A stretch of DNA of 64,000 nucleotides, taken from contig JAGYJX010000039.1 of assembly GCA_018401495.1 (NCBI GenBank), positions 52,075-116,074 on the forward strand, given 5' to 3'. Shown here one piece after another: positions 10,369-21,322 of this stretch (position 1 is its first letter; every line of letters starts with the position of its first letter). The translations under genes were made by a program, and so were the position numbers. The notes below the pieces were generated by a model. The model worked only from the letters and a program-made list of their open reading frames with translations. It was not told where the DNA came from and searched no databases. The stretch is from Rhodospirillaceae bacterium (GTDB taxonomy: Bacteria > Pseudomonadota > Alphaproteobacteria > Thalassobaculales > Thalassobaculaceae).

Positions 10369-11446
10369 TCAGGCCGAGGCCGCCGGGGCGGAGTCCGGCC
10401 ACGCTCACCCGGTTGCGGCCGGCCTGCTTGGCCCGGTAGAGCGCCGCGTCGGCCCGCTCCACCGCCTGGCCTATCGGTTCGCCGAAGCGGTACTCGGCAA
10501 CACCGGAGCTGACAAGGTGACGGCGCCGAGATCGTCGCCGGTGCTCCGGCGCACCACGTGCTTCTTGGCCGATCCGGTCGCGGATCCGCTCGGCGATCCG
10601 CGCCGGCCTCGTCAGAGCCCGCAGTCCGGCAGCATGCACCGCGAACTCCTCGCCGCCGTAGCGCGGCTGCCAAGTCGCCCGGCCGCACCGCCTCGGTCAG
10701 CACCCGCGCGACCAGGCGAAGCAACCTGGTCGCCGACAGGCGTGGCCGTGGGTGTCGTTGACGGTCTTGAAGCGGTCGATGTCGCCCATCACCAGGCAGA
10801 GGGTGCTGCCGGCCTCCGCGGCCTTCGCCGCCGCGACGACGCAGCTCGCGCTCGAAACGCATGCGGTTGGCGATGCGCGGTCAGGCCGTCGGTCGACGCT
10901 TCCCGGCGGGTTTCCTCCAGCGACTCGCGCAGCCTTGCGATCTCCCCGACGAGCTCGGCGAGCCGTTCGCTGCAGCCGGGCATTGTGCGCCTCCATCGAC
11001 CCGGGTCTCCTGCACCAGGCCGCTGACCACGTCGCGCACGCGCGTCAAGGCCCGGCCCCGGCGCGCTCCCAGCACGTCGGCGACGCCCGACAGGCGCCAC
11101 GCCGTACGCGGCGCGGCATCGTCGCCGACCACCGCCGACCGTGGTCGACAGGTCCGGCCGGCCACGGCGTCCAGGTCGTCGGCCATGGTGTGGACCGCGG
11201 TCGCCCGGTAGTTCGGCAGGATGAAGCGGGCGTGCAGTCTCGGCGCAGCGCGCCTCGTCGAACTCCCGCCCGTTGTCCATCAGCATCGTCGATGGTCCGG
11301 CGCAGATGCGGGTCGCGCCACTGCGCATAGGCGTACCACACCGCGAAATTCTCCGGCGTCGGCGGGATTCCCGAGCACCGCCATGTGACGCAGCGCGGTC
11401 TCCGCCGATTTCTCGTGCGTCGCCCGGCGTTGCCCGGATCGGACAT
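10369..11446 (-). pseudogene. GGDEF-domain diguanylate cyclase, frameshifted
   Basis: Predicted diguanylate cyclase making the second messenger c-di-GMP. The N-terminal helical region has TPENFAVWYAYAQWRDPHL and MLMDNGREFDEA, a pattern common to a subgroup of soluble alphaproteobacterial GGDEF proteins. It is followed by a coiled linker (LAELVGEIARLRESLEETR). The GGDEF domain has DIDRFKTVNDTHGH and the active-site RYGGEEF. An RPGD placed just before it fits the RxxD inhibitory I-site, so an active, feedback-controlled enzyme is predicted. The N-terminus, middle and end need frame corrections (about 11415, 11370, 10870, 10730, 10600 and 10500); the corrected end reads DSAPAASA at a stop at 10369. 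Confidence 0.72.
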
Positions 11447-11502
11447 CGCGCCGCTCTCCGTCGCACGCACGCTTCCGGCGCCTGCGCGAGCCGTTGCGCG
11501 CG

Positions 11503-12072
11503 CTAGCTTATCCGACAGGCCCGGCGCCGGTCACCGGCGGCGTATGCCGATCGACGCTGCCGGCGCCGACCGTCGGCGCCGAGACCGGGCGTGCCGCACC
11601 GGCGAGTTCGCTGAATCCGCAGCAACGCCACCTCCGGGAACGGCGCCGCGCGGCGCTGCGCGAGATCGACATGCAGGCACATCAGCTCGTTGGTCGCCGC
11701 CAGGTAGCCGGCCTCGCCGGCATGGAACATGCGATGCAGCAGGTGCAGGCGCTTGCCGTCGTGGTCAACGATCCGCGTGCGGAACGCCAGCGGTGCGGCC
11801 TCCAGCACCTCGCGGTCGTAGGTGACAGGTGCGCCTCGACGACGAAGATCGAGCGCGTCGGTCTGGCGCCGGTACGCCTCGCCAATCCCGAGATGGGCGC
11901 AGAGCGCCTCGGTGGCCTGGTCGAACGCCACCACGTAGTAGCCGACGTTCATGTGCCCGTTGTAGTCGATCCAGTCCGGCCGAACGGCCGCCCTGCCCGA
12001 GTCGAACCAGCCGTCGTCGTCGATGCTCGCCAAGCCGCCTCGCCGTCCCGGCTGTCCGCTTGCCGGTCCCAC
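11503..12072 (-). CDS. Hotdog-fold thioesterase family protein, frameshifted
   Basis: 4HBT/acyl-ACP-thioesterase-like hotdog protein. The conserved start RPDWIDYNGHMNVGYYVVAF contains the DYNGHMN motif seen in thioesterases linked to carnitine and betaine metabolism. It continues LTYDREVLEAAPLAFRT and then LHLLHRMFHAGEAGYLA. One or two single-base shifts lie at about 11830-11860 (the peptide TGRSIFVVEAHL is in another frame) and perhaps one near 11610. The start is uncertain: GTG 12072 is chosen because no ATG is in frame close upstream. The gene is divergent from the BASS-type transporter, 26 bases away. The substrate acyl-CoA is not predictable. Confidence 0.7.
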   Translation of the reverse strand: MGPASGQPGRRGGLASIDDDGWFDSGRAAVRPDWIDYNGHMNVGYYVVAFDQATEALCAHLGIGEAYRRQTDALDLRRRGAPVTYDREVLEAAPLAFRTRIVDHDGKRLHLLHRMFHAGEAGYLAATNELMCLHVDLAQRRAAPFPEVALLRIQRTRRCGTPGLGADGRRRQRRSAYAAGDRRRACRIS

Positions 12073-12098
12073 GCCGACGTCCGACCCGGAGCGTCCCC

Positions 12099-13087
12099 AT
12101 GATGGCGATCCTGACCTGGCTCGGCAAACGCGCGACCGGCCCCATGGCCGCCGGGGTGTTCGCTGGGACTGGCGGTTCCGGACCTGGCGAGCCCTGGCCA
12201 AGCCGCTGCTGGTCCCGGCGATCGTGGTGATGCTGACGATGTCGCTGCTGCGCCTCGAGCCCGGCGGCGATCGCGCCGGGCCGCCGGATCGCCGCTGCGC
12301 ATCCTGCCGGCGGTGGCGTTCGTGCTGCTGGTCTCGCCGCTGCTCGGCTATGCCGCCGCCGGGGCGCTCGACCTCGACCATGGCATCGCCACCGCGCTGG
12401 TGGTGTGGACCGCCTCGCCGCCGCTGATCTCGGTTCCGGCCATCGCCGTCCTGCTGGGGCTGGACGGGGCGCTGGCGCTGATGGTCACGACGGCCGCCGG
12501 CCTCCTGGTTCCGGTGTCCTTGCCCCCGATCGTGTTCGCGCTGATCGGACTGGAGCTCGACATCAGCCCGACCGGCTCTGGCGCTGCGCCTGGCGCTCCT
12601 GCTGGCCGGAGCCGGGCTGGCGGCAGTCGGCGATCCGGCGGATGGTCGGGCGCGGCGCGGCTGCAGCGGCATGCCCCGGCGATCGACGGGGCGTTCCGTG
12701 CTGATCATGCTGCTGTTCGCGGTCGCGGTGATGGACGGTGTCACCCGCACCGCCATCGCCGAACCAGGCGGGTCGCCGGGCTGCTGGCGCTGGTGTTCGC
12801 CGCCAGCCTCGGGCATGCAGGCGATCGGCTGGGCTGGTGTTCCGGCCGACCGGCGCGCGCAACGCCGCCACGCTGGCGCTGGTCGCCGGCAACCGCAACA
12901 TGGCGCTGGTGCTGGGCGCCGCACCGGCGGCGTTCGAGCCCGACGGGTTCCTGTTCCTGGCGATGCTGCAGTTTCCGATCTACCTGCTGCCGGCGCTCCT
13001 CGGCCGCTCTATCGGCGCGCCGGCACCCAGCCGAGCACCAGGGGCGGCAGTGGCCAGGGTTGGAGCGATCGCCGAAATCAGGGATAA
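12099..13087 (+). pseudogene. Sodium/bile-acid-symporter-like (BASS) membrane protein, frameshifted
   Basis: Multi-pass membrane protein of the bile acid:Na+ symporter / arsenical-resistance-3-like fold. Hydrophobic segments follow one another across frames: KPLLVPAIVVMLTMSLLRLE, AVAFVLLVSPLLGYAAAGAL, TALVVWTASPPLISVPAIAV, VLIMLLFAVAVMDG and LALVFAASLGMQAIGWLVF. The motif LVAGNRNMALVLGA matches the GNRN segment typical of BASS proteins. At least six one-base shifts are needed. The end is taken at 13087 (RRAGTQPSTRG tail), where the aligned frame stops. The transported substrate is unknown. It starts at ATG 12099 or 12102. Confidence 0.62.
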
Positions 13088-13159
13088 TGGCCTGCGACGT
13101 CGACGGGCCCGCTGGCCGATGAACGGCAGCGCTTACAATCCGAATTGGGGCAGGTTCCA

Positions 13160-14908
13160 GTGAAGGCGATCCAGAGTGCACGGCGACGGGGCCGGCTCGG
13201 AACCTGGCGGCGACGACTGCTGATCATCGTGTTCACGGCGATCGCTGTGGGCGCGTCCTATCTGTTCTCCGCCGACAAGCCCGACAACTACCAGGACATG
13301 CTGGCCGGGGTGGTCGCGTTCGTCGGCCTGTCGGCGCTGGTGCTGGACTGGTGGATCACCCGCGGCATCAAGCGCAGCGGCGGCGTCCAGGCCCTGCGGT
13401 CGGGTGGGATTCTGTCCACCGGGCCGGCCGCGACCGCCGGCCGTCTGTGGGCGCAGGGCGAGGGTTTCCGCATCTGCGGCCTGCCGGACGACGCCCGCAA
13501 GAACTTCAGCGAGGCGGCGTCGCTGTCGCGGGAGGCCAAGCAGGAAGCGCTGGAAGCGACGGTGAAGCTCAGCCAGGGCGAACTCGCCGCCGAAACCGGC
13601 GAGTTCGACGATGCCGGCCGGCTCTACGAGGAGGCGTTGGCGCGCTTCCGGTCGGCCAAGGACGCGCGGGGTGCCGCCCGTACCGTGACGGCCCAAGGCC
13701 ATCTGGCGCTGCTGCGACGGGCCTACGAGCCGGCCCGCCAGTTGTTCGAGGAGGCCCGCGAGCTGTTTGCCCGCGAAAACGACAGGTTCGGCGAAGGCTG
13801 CGCTTTCCTGGGCTTGGCCGAGGCGTGCGTGCGCTTGAGCAAGACCGAGGAGGCCGCCGGCTGCTTCGACCAGGCTCGCTTCATGCTGACCCAGGTCGGC
13901 GACCGGATCGGCGAGGCGCACGCGCTGTACGGTCGCGGCGAGTTGTACCGACTCGAGCGCAACCCCGCCGAAGCGCAGAACCGCTTCGAACGCGCCCTGA
14001 CCCTCTACCGCCGCACCGGCGATTATGTCGGCGAGGCGCTGGTCCGGCTCGTGATGTCGGACGGCTACCGCAAGATGCAGCGCCCGACCGAGGCCCGGGA
14101 GATGGCGCTGGAAGGGGCGCAGCGGTTCAAGCAGGCCGGCCGGCGGGTCGGCGCCAGCGCCCTGATCGCCGGCCGCGGCGACGTCCGGCGCTGCCGGATC
14201 CGCTTCGAGTGGGGCCGCGCCAACGGCGCGACCGCCCGCAACCTGTTCATCGAATCCGGCGACAAGGACAACGAGGCCCGGCTGATGATCGGCCTCGGCG
14301 AGATGGAGCGCATCGCCGGCAACAACGAGGAGGCCCGGATCATGTTCGACCGGGTTGTCGCCCAGGCCAAGTCCTCGGAAGACCTGCTCATCACCGCCGA
14401 CGCGCAGAAGGGCCGCGGCCACCTCGACATCGCCCGCGGCCAGCAGCGCAGCGCCCGCGAGATCCTCAAGGAGGCTTATGGTCACTATCAGAACGCCGGC
14501 GGCGCCCGCGACGCCGCGCAGGCGCTGATGGACCTAGGCCAGGTCGACATGCTGATGGAGAACCACGACCGCGCCCGGGTGAACTACGCTCAGGTCCGGT
14601 CGATGTACCAGACGCTCAAGGACGCCCACGGCGAAGCCTCGGCGCTGCGCGCGACCGGCGACCTCGAATCCTCGCTCGGGCGGCTGCCGCAGGCACAGCA
14701 GGCCTATGCGGAAGCCCGCATCCTGTTCCAGAGCGTCGGCGACCGGCTTTCGGAGGCCGACGCGGCGCTGCTGATCGGGCTTCTGGCGGTCAACGAGGAC
14801 AACGCCACCGCCACCGCGCTGCTGATTCAGGCTGGCCGCCTGTACCGAGCGGTCGGGGCCGTGGAGTGGCAGCGCAAGGCCCACGCGATGGCCCAGCGGG
14901 TGCGCTGA
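13160..14908 (+). CDS. Membrane-anchored TPR-repeat protein
   Basis: About 582 residues, intact. The N-terminus has two membrane segments (RLLIIVFTAIAVGASYLF, then MLAGVVAFVGLSALVLDWWI). The remainder is tetratricopeptide repeats, roughly one per 40 residues, recognisable by A/G-x3-FEEA-type helices such as AGRLYEEALARFRSAKDARG, ARQLFEEARELFARENDRFG and AQNRFERALTLYRRTGDYVG. TPR arrays act as protein-interaction scaffolds, so a cytoplasmic scaffold at the inner membrane is the likely role (inference). GTG 13160 with GGGGCAGG upstream is preferred to TTG 13145. It stands alone between the indel-rich block and mlaA. No catalytic domain seen. Confidence 0.75.
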   Translation: MKAIQSARRRGRLGTWRRRLLIIVFTAIAVGASYLFSADKPDNYQDMLAGVVAFVGLSALVLDWWITRGIKRSGGVQALRSGGILSTGPAATAGRLWAQGEGFRICGLPDDARKNFSEAASLSREAKQEALEATVKLSQGELAAETGEFDDAGRLYEEALARFRSAKDARGAARTVTAQGHLALLRRAYEPARQLFEEARELFARENDRFGEGCAFLGLAEACVRLSKTEEAAGCFDQARFMLTQVGDRIGEAHALYGRGELYRLERNPAEAQNRFERALTLYRRTGDYVGEALVRLVMSDGYRKMQRPTEAREMALEGAQRFKQAGRRVGASALIAGRGDVRRCRIRFEWGRANGATARNLFIESGDKDNEARLMIGLGEMERIAGNNEEARIMFDRVVAQAKSSEDLLITADAQKGRGHLDIARGQQRSAREILKEAYGHYQNAGGARDAAQALMDLGQVDMLMENHDRARVNYAQVRSMYQTLKDAHGEASALRATGDLESSLGRLPQAQQAYAEARILFQSVGDRLSEADAALLIGLLAVNEDNATATALLIQAGRLYRAVGAVEWQRKAHAMAQRVR

Positions 14909-15128
14909 CCCACCTGCGCCGATCCTCGGCAGAGCGCGATATTTTTGCAACACACGGTCCGAAGCGCGGGCCCGGTACAGGCCGCCATCTGGCGCCAGTG
15001 ACGGCTCTGTGGTACCCCAATCCTATGCTCTCAGGGTCGAAGGCGCTCGGAGACGTGTGCCTTCAGGTTGCCTCGAGAGCCCAGGTGAACCAGGACGGTC
15101 ACTCAAGCGGAACATGAGGCATTTTGGA

Positions 15129-15940
15129 ATGCGTCGCTCGATTTCGGCCGTGGTACTCGCTACGGGGCTCCTCGCCGGCTGCGCCAGCCAGGGCGAGATG
15201 GAGAGGGGTGAGGTTTACGATCCGATCGAGCCGGCCAACCGGCTCGTTTTCGCCGTGAACGAAACCCTCGACACCTTCATCCTGCAGCCGACCGCGTACG
15301 TTTACCGCGGGACGGTTCCGGACCCGGTGCGCGACATGGTCCGCAACTTCCTGGGGTGGCTGCAGAGCCCGGTCATCCTCGCCAACGATCTGTTCCAGGG
15401 TGAGTGGAAAGCGGCCGAGAACACCGTGTCGCGCTTCGTCGCGAACGCGCCGTTCTTCGGTTTCGTCGACAACGCCAGCGGCCTGGGACTGGAACACCGC
15501 GAAGAGGATTTCGGCCAGACGCTGGCGACCTACGGGGTCGGCGACGGCCCGTACATCGTGCTGCCGCTGCTCGGTCCGAGCAACGCCCGCGACGTGGTCG
15601 GACGGGTGGTCGATCAGTTCCTGGATCCAATCAACTACGCCAAGGGCGGCCATCCGCTGGACACCGACGACGATGTCGACACTTTCCAGATGGGGCGCCG
15701 GATCGTCGGCGCTGTCGATTTCCGGGCCCGGAATTTCGACGCGATCAACGAGCTGAAGGAGACCTCGGTGGACTACTACGCCCGGGTCCGAACCATCTAC
15801 AAGCAGCGCCGCGAGGCGCTGATCGAGAACGGCAACCCCCGGCGGGCGCCGGCGGGACAGGATCATCCGGCGAATTCGACCAGTATGTTCCGGGCGGACA
15901 GCCCGCGGAGCGCCGGCGGTCGACCACGCCGTCGAGTTGA
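15129..15940 (+). CDS. mlaA: MlaA (VacJ) outer-membrane lipoprotein, frameshift near C-terminus
   Basis: Outer-membrane component of the Mla pathway that removes mislocalised phospholipids from the outer leaflet. The signal peptide ends in lipobox LLAGC (Cys 18 from ATG 15129; an in-frame ATG also lies at 15114). The mature protein begins with the family hallmark YDPIEPANRLVFAVNETLD and continues NFLGWLQSPVILANDLFQG and EDFGQTLATYGVGDGPYIVL. After IENGN at about 15840 a run of five C is misread: in the neighbouring frame the tail continues GTGSSGEFDQYVPGGQP and stops at 15940, just before mlaC. Paired with mlaC as in many alphaproteobacteria. Confidence 0.9.
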
Positions 15941-15968
15941 GAATGACCATTTCGATCGGGAAGCAGTC

Positions 15969-16579
15969 ATGACGTTCATGCGCGCGTTCGCGCTTATGGT
16001 GATCCTGGTGATGGCGCCGGTGATGGCGCGGGCCGAGGCATCCACGCCCGAGGGATTCATCGGGAAGCTCGCCGACCGGGCGCTGGCTCTGGTGACGGAC
16101 AACGCCAGCAGCATGACCGAGAAGCGCGAGCAGTTTGATCGGCTGCTGTCCGAGACCTTCGACATGGAGGGATCGGTCGGTTCCTGCTCGGCCGCTACTG
16201 GCGCCAGGCGACGCCGGAGGATCGCGAGGCCTATCTGAAGGCCTTCAACGAAAGCATCGTCTACACCTACACCGCCCGGTTCGACGAGTACTCCGGCCAG
16301 CGGCTGGTGGTCGACGGCAGCCGGGAGGACGGCCAGTTCGTCCTCGTCAACAGCCGGCTCGTGGATCCCAAGGGTGGTCCGGAGGTGCGCGTCGAGTGGC
16401 GACTGATTCGCCAGGGCGGTGGCTTCAGGGTGGCGGACGTGGTGATCGAAGGGGTGAGCATGAGCGTCACCCAGCGCCAGGAGTACGCCTCGGTCATCCA
16501 GAGCGGCGGCGGCGAGGTGAAGGCGCTGATCAAGGCCCTCAACGACCGCATGGCCCGACTGAAGTCCTCGAATTCCTGA
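15969..16579 (+). CDS. mlaC: MlaC periplasmic phospholipid carrier, one frameshift
   Basis: Soluble periplasmic shuttle that carries phospholipids between MlaA and the inner-membrane MlaFEDB transporter. The signal peptide FMRAFALMVILVMAPVMARA precedes EASTPEGFIGKLADRALALV. The core has EKREQFDRLLSETFDMEGI, then RYWRQATPEDREAYLKAF and YTYTARFDEYSGQ, all typical of the MlaC/Ttg2D fold. One base is missing at about 16173, where EGSVGSCSAATG should read EGIGRFLLGRYW. The gene ends KSSNS at 16579 and is followed by a strong terminator. ATG 15969 lies 28 bases after the mlaA stop. The mlaFED genes are not in this window. Confidence 0.88.
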
Positions 16580-16640
16580 GACCAAGCGGGAACGCGGCTG
16601 ATCCACGGACCCCGCGCCCCGGCCAGATCCGGACACCCTG

Positions 16641-16670
16641 GCGGGCCGACGCCCTGAAGCGTCGGCCCGC
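16641..16670. terminator. Intrinsic terminator between convergent mlaC and ettA
   Basis: A perfect 12-bp stem (GCGGGCCGACGC / GCGTCGGCCCGC) with a 6-base loop, followed on the plus strand by a T-rich TTTCGTGTT. It lies between the mlaC stop and the ettA stop, so it can serve both directions. Confidence 0.85.
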
Positions 16671-16678
16671 TTTCGTGT

Positions 16679-18362
<1,684 letters not shown>

Positions 18363-18567
18363 CGGGCGGCTCGCCGTCGGTTGTGGGGACGGGCGGGTTC
18401 TAGCGCAGGCCGGGGCCGGACCGCAATGTTCGTCGGTCGCCGACGTCCGGGGGACGCCACCGTCGGCAGCCCGGAGGAGGCGAATTGAGCGGGATCAAGT
18501 CTCCCGATGCCGCTAGACTGCACACTATCGTTGCCCGGCCCAGGCGCGCCGCGGCGCGAGAAGCGGG

Positions 18568-20729
18568 GTGATCGGGATGCCCACGACCGGTGCGATGCCG
18601 TTGTTCGCGCTCGACGCGGTGGCGCTTGACCTCGAGACCACCGGTCTCGATCCGTCGCAGGCGCTGATCATCGAGATCGGCGCGGTCCCGGTCTCCAGGG
18701 CGACCGTGCGGTCGGAGCGGGCCTACTCCCGGCTGGTCGACCCCGGGACTCCGATCCCGCCGCGCTCCACCGAGATCCACGGGATCACCGACGCGATGGT
18801 GCGGGGGGCTGGACCGCTGGCGGAGGCCTGGGTCGAATTGGACGGCGTCCTGCAGGGCCGCGTCCTGATCGGGCATTCGACCGGGTACGATCTGGCGGTC
18901 CTCGCCGCCGAGGCGCGCCGTCGCCACCTGCCCTGGACACGGCCCCGGGCGCTGTGCGTGCGCCTGCTGTCGCTGATCGTGGCGCCGGCGCTGGCCAGCC
19001 ACTCCCTGGAAGCCCTGGCGAGCTGGCTGGGGCTCGAAGCCCGGGACCGCCACCGCGCCCTCGGCGACGCCGAGACCGCCGCCCGGATCTTCGTCGCGCT
19101 GGTGCCGCTCCTCCAGTCCAAGGGCATCCGGACCCTGGCCGAGGCCGAGCGGGCCTGCGCGAGCCTCGGGGTCGAGATGGAGCGTCACCGCGGCGCCGGA
19201 TGGGAGCCGCCGGCGGCGGAACCCCGCGACACGCCGCTCGGCAGCGTCGACACCCACGCCTACCGCCACAAGGTCGGCGACATCATGGCCCGCCGGGTCG
19301 TCGTGGTTGCGCCCGAAACCACCCTCGGGGAGGCGATGGCGGCGATGGTCGACCGGTCGATCTCGTCGGTGTTCGTGGCACCGGACGCCGCCGCCGGCCT
19401 CGACGTCTCGGCCTACGCGATCGTCACCGAGCGCGACGCCATGCGTCGGATCGCGGCGTTCGGCGCGGCCGCCCTCACGGAACCTGTCCGGTCGATCGGC
19501 TCGTCCCCGGTGCACACGATCCGGGAACAGGCCTTCCTGTACCGCGCCGTCGGCCGGATGAGCAGGATCGGAACCCGCCATCTCGGCGTGCGCTCCGAGG
19601 CCGGAACGCTGGTCGGGGTGGTATCGGCGCGGGATCTCCTCAAGCTGCGCGCCGGACCGGCGATCGCCCTCGCGGACTCGATCGAGGCGGCGCCGACGGC
19701 CGAGGACCTGGCGACTCGCCTGGTCGACGCTGCCGGCGGTGGTCCGGTCGCTGGTCGCGGAAGATCTCGACGCCGGTATCGTCAGCCAGATCGTCAGCGA
19801 GGAGATCCGCTCGATGACCCGGCGGGCGGCGGTGCTCGCGACCGCGGCCATGGCGGCCGACGGCCAGGGTCCGCCACCGTGCCGGTTCGCGGTGCTGGTG
19901 CTGGGATCCGGCGGGCGGGGCGAAAGCCTGCTGGTGCCGGACCAGGACAACGCGATCGTCTTCGAGATCCGGCGCGCCGGACAGCGTCGAGGATCGCTGG
20001 TTCGCCACCATGGCCGAGCGCATGACAGCCATCCTCGATACCGCCGGCATCCCCTTCTGCGGCGGGGGCGTGATGGCCAGTCGTCCCGACTGGCGGGGAT
20101 CGGCAGAAACCTGGCGCAACCGGATCGAGGGGTGGATCCGCAGCCCGCGGCCGGACAACCTGCTCAACGTCGACATCTTCTTCGACGCGATGCCGGTGCA
20201 CGGCACGCCCTCGATCGGACAAGCCCTGTTCGAGCACGCCTATGAGCTCGGACGGGCCAACCCGACCTTCGCCAAGCTTCTGGGAGAACGATTGGCGTCG
20301 ATCCCGAGCGCGCTGACGATGTTCGGCGGGTTCAAATCCCGCGACGGGCGGTTGGACCTGAAGCTCCACGCCTTGTTTCCGGTCGCTTCGGCAGCGCGGC
20401 TGCTGTCGATCCGGCACGGCATCCGGGAACGGTCGACGCGCGCCCGGATCAAGGGGCTGATCGACCGCGGCGTGGGCAGCGAAGCCGACCTGTCGGCGCT
20501 GCTCGACGCCCACGGTACCTGCCTGACCCTGATCCTGGCCCAGCAGAGCCAGGACATCGCCGCGGGCGCCCGCCCGACGACCCTCGTCGCCCTCGGCGAG
20601 TTGTCCCGCCGCCAGCGAGCGGAGCTGAAGGCGGCGCTCGACCATCTGCGCCATGTCCATACCCTGCTCCGAGACCTGATGTTCGAGAACTCCGCGCGCA
20701 CGGTCGTCGGCGATTCACCCATAGGGTGA
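18568..20729 (+). CDS. DEDDh exonuclease - CBS pair - DUF294 nucleotidyltransferase fusion, two frameshifts
   Basis: A three-part signalling or processing protein of about 720 residues. Residues 10-185 are a DnaQ-like 3'-5' exonuclease with DLETTGLD, HSTGYDLAVL and HRALGDAETA, a complete DEDDh set. Residues about 240-360 are a CBS pair (VGDIMARRVVVVAPETTL; PVRSIGSSPVHTI) expected to bind adenosine nucleotides. The rest is a DUF294 nucleotidyltransferase-like domain with GSGGRGE and DQDNAIVFE, plus its C-terminal partner domain (ARIKGLIDRGVGSEADLS; RRQRAELKAALDHLRHVH). One-base shifts at about 19738 and 19975 break it, but the peptide continues in the other frames. It precedes the DUF4212/symporter genes; regulation of that transporter is plausible. 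Confidence 0.85.
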
Positions 20730-21042
20730 TTCCGAAGGTGGCTGCCCGGGCCGTTCGCCTTGCCGGGCCGTGGGTCCCCAAGTCACGACGCTGCCGTCAA
20801 GTGGTCGCACCAGCGCTGGGCATAGACGCCCCGTGGCCGCGACTTGGAGGCACAGAAGGAGCAATCGGCCTGACCTTCCAAGGCGGCCAGTAGACACCTT
20901 TTGCTATGCTTTCCAATGCCGAAGAATCAAGCTAACGTACTAGTACTGTGGGTGGATGGGCCACCCATTCAGGGGGCACAATATAAAAAGAATTAAGTAA
21001 AATTAGAATAGAATGGCCCAAACTTATAGGGGAGGACTGACG
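20730..21042 (+). promoter_or_regulatory. AT-rich leader upstream of DUF4212/symporter operon
   Basis: No gene is seen here. The first half is GC-rich; the second half drops sharply in GC and holds a perfect 10-base palindrome GTACTAGTAC (20937-20946). Next comes a 7-base inverted repeat TGGGTGG / CCACCCA (about 20948-20966), then a run of A/T (20981-21012). These are the usual marks of a regulated promoter region for the transporter genes that follow. The transcription start was not determined. Confidence 0.5.
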
Positions 21043-21309
21043 TTGACCGATCACTCTTCGGACAACCGACTAATGCATTGGAGTAAAACCAAGAACCTGA
21101 TGATCGTCCACATGATCATCTGGTTTTTCTTCGCCTACATCGTCCACTGGTTCGCCACCGACCTTAACCAGTTCCGCTTTCTGGACTTCCCGGTCGGCTA
21201 CTACATGGCGGCCCAGGGGTCACTGTTCGCCTTCGTCATCCAGTTGTTCATCTTCGTGAAGCAGCAGGACGGCATCGATCGCGAATGCGGCGTGGCTGAG
21301 GACGATTAG
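21043..21309 (+). CDS. DUF4212 small membrane subunit of sodium:solute symporter
   Basis: Small partner of VC2705-subfamily solute:sodium symporters, comparable to DUF485 partners of ActP. The start is placed at TTG 21043, seven bases after a strong GGGGAGG; the in-frame ATG at 21013 has no ribosome-binding site and would bury that GGGGAGG in coding sequence. About 88 residues with two membrane helices (LMIVHMIIWFFFAYIVHWFA and YYMAAQGSLFAFVIQLFIFV), the standard DUF4212 layout. It ends 13 bases before the symporter start, so the two are co-expressed. It probably assembles with the symporter in the inner membrane (family knowledge). Confidence 0.85.
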   Translation: MTDHSSDNRLMHWSKTKNLMIVHMIIWFFFAYIVHWFATDLNQFRFLDFPVGYYMAAQGSLFAFVIQLFIFVKQQDGIDRECGVAEDD

Positions 21310-21322
21310 GGGGAATGACATC

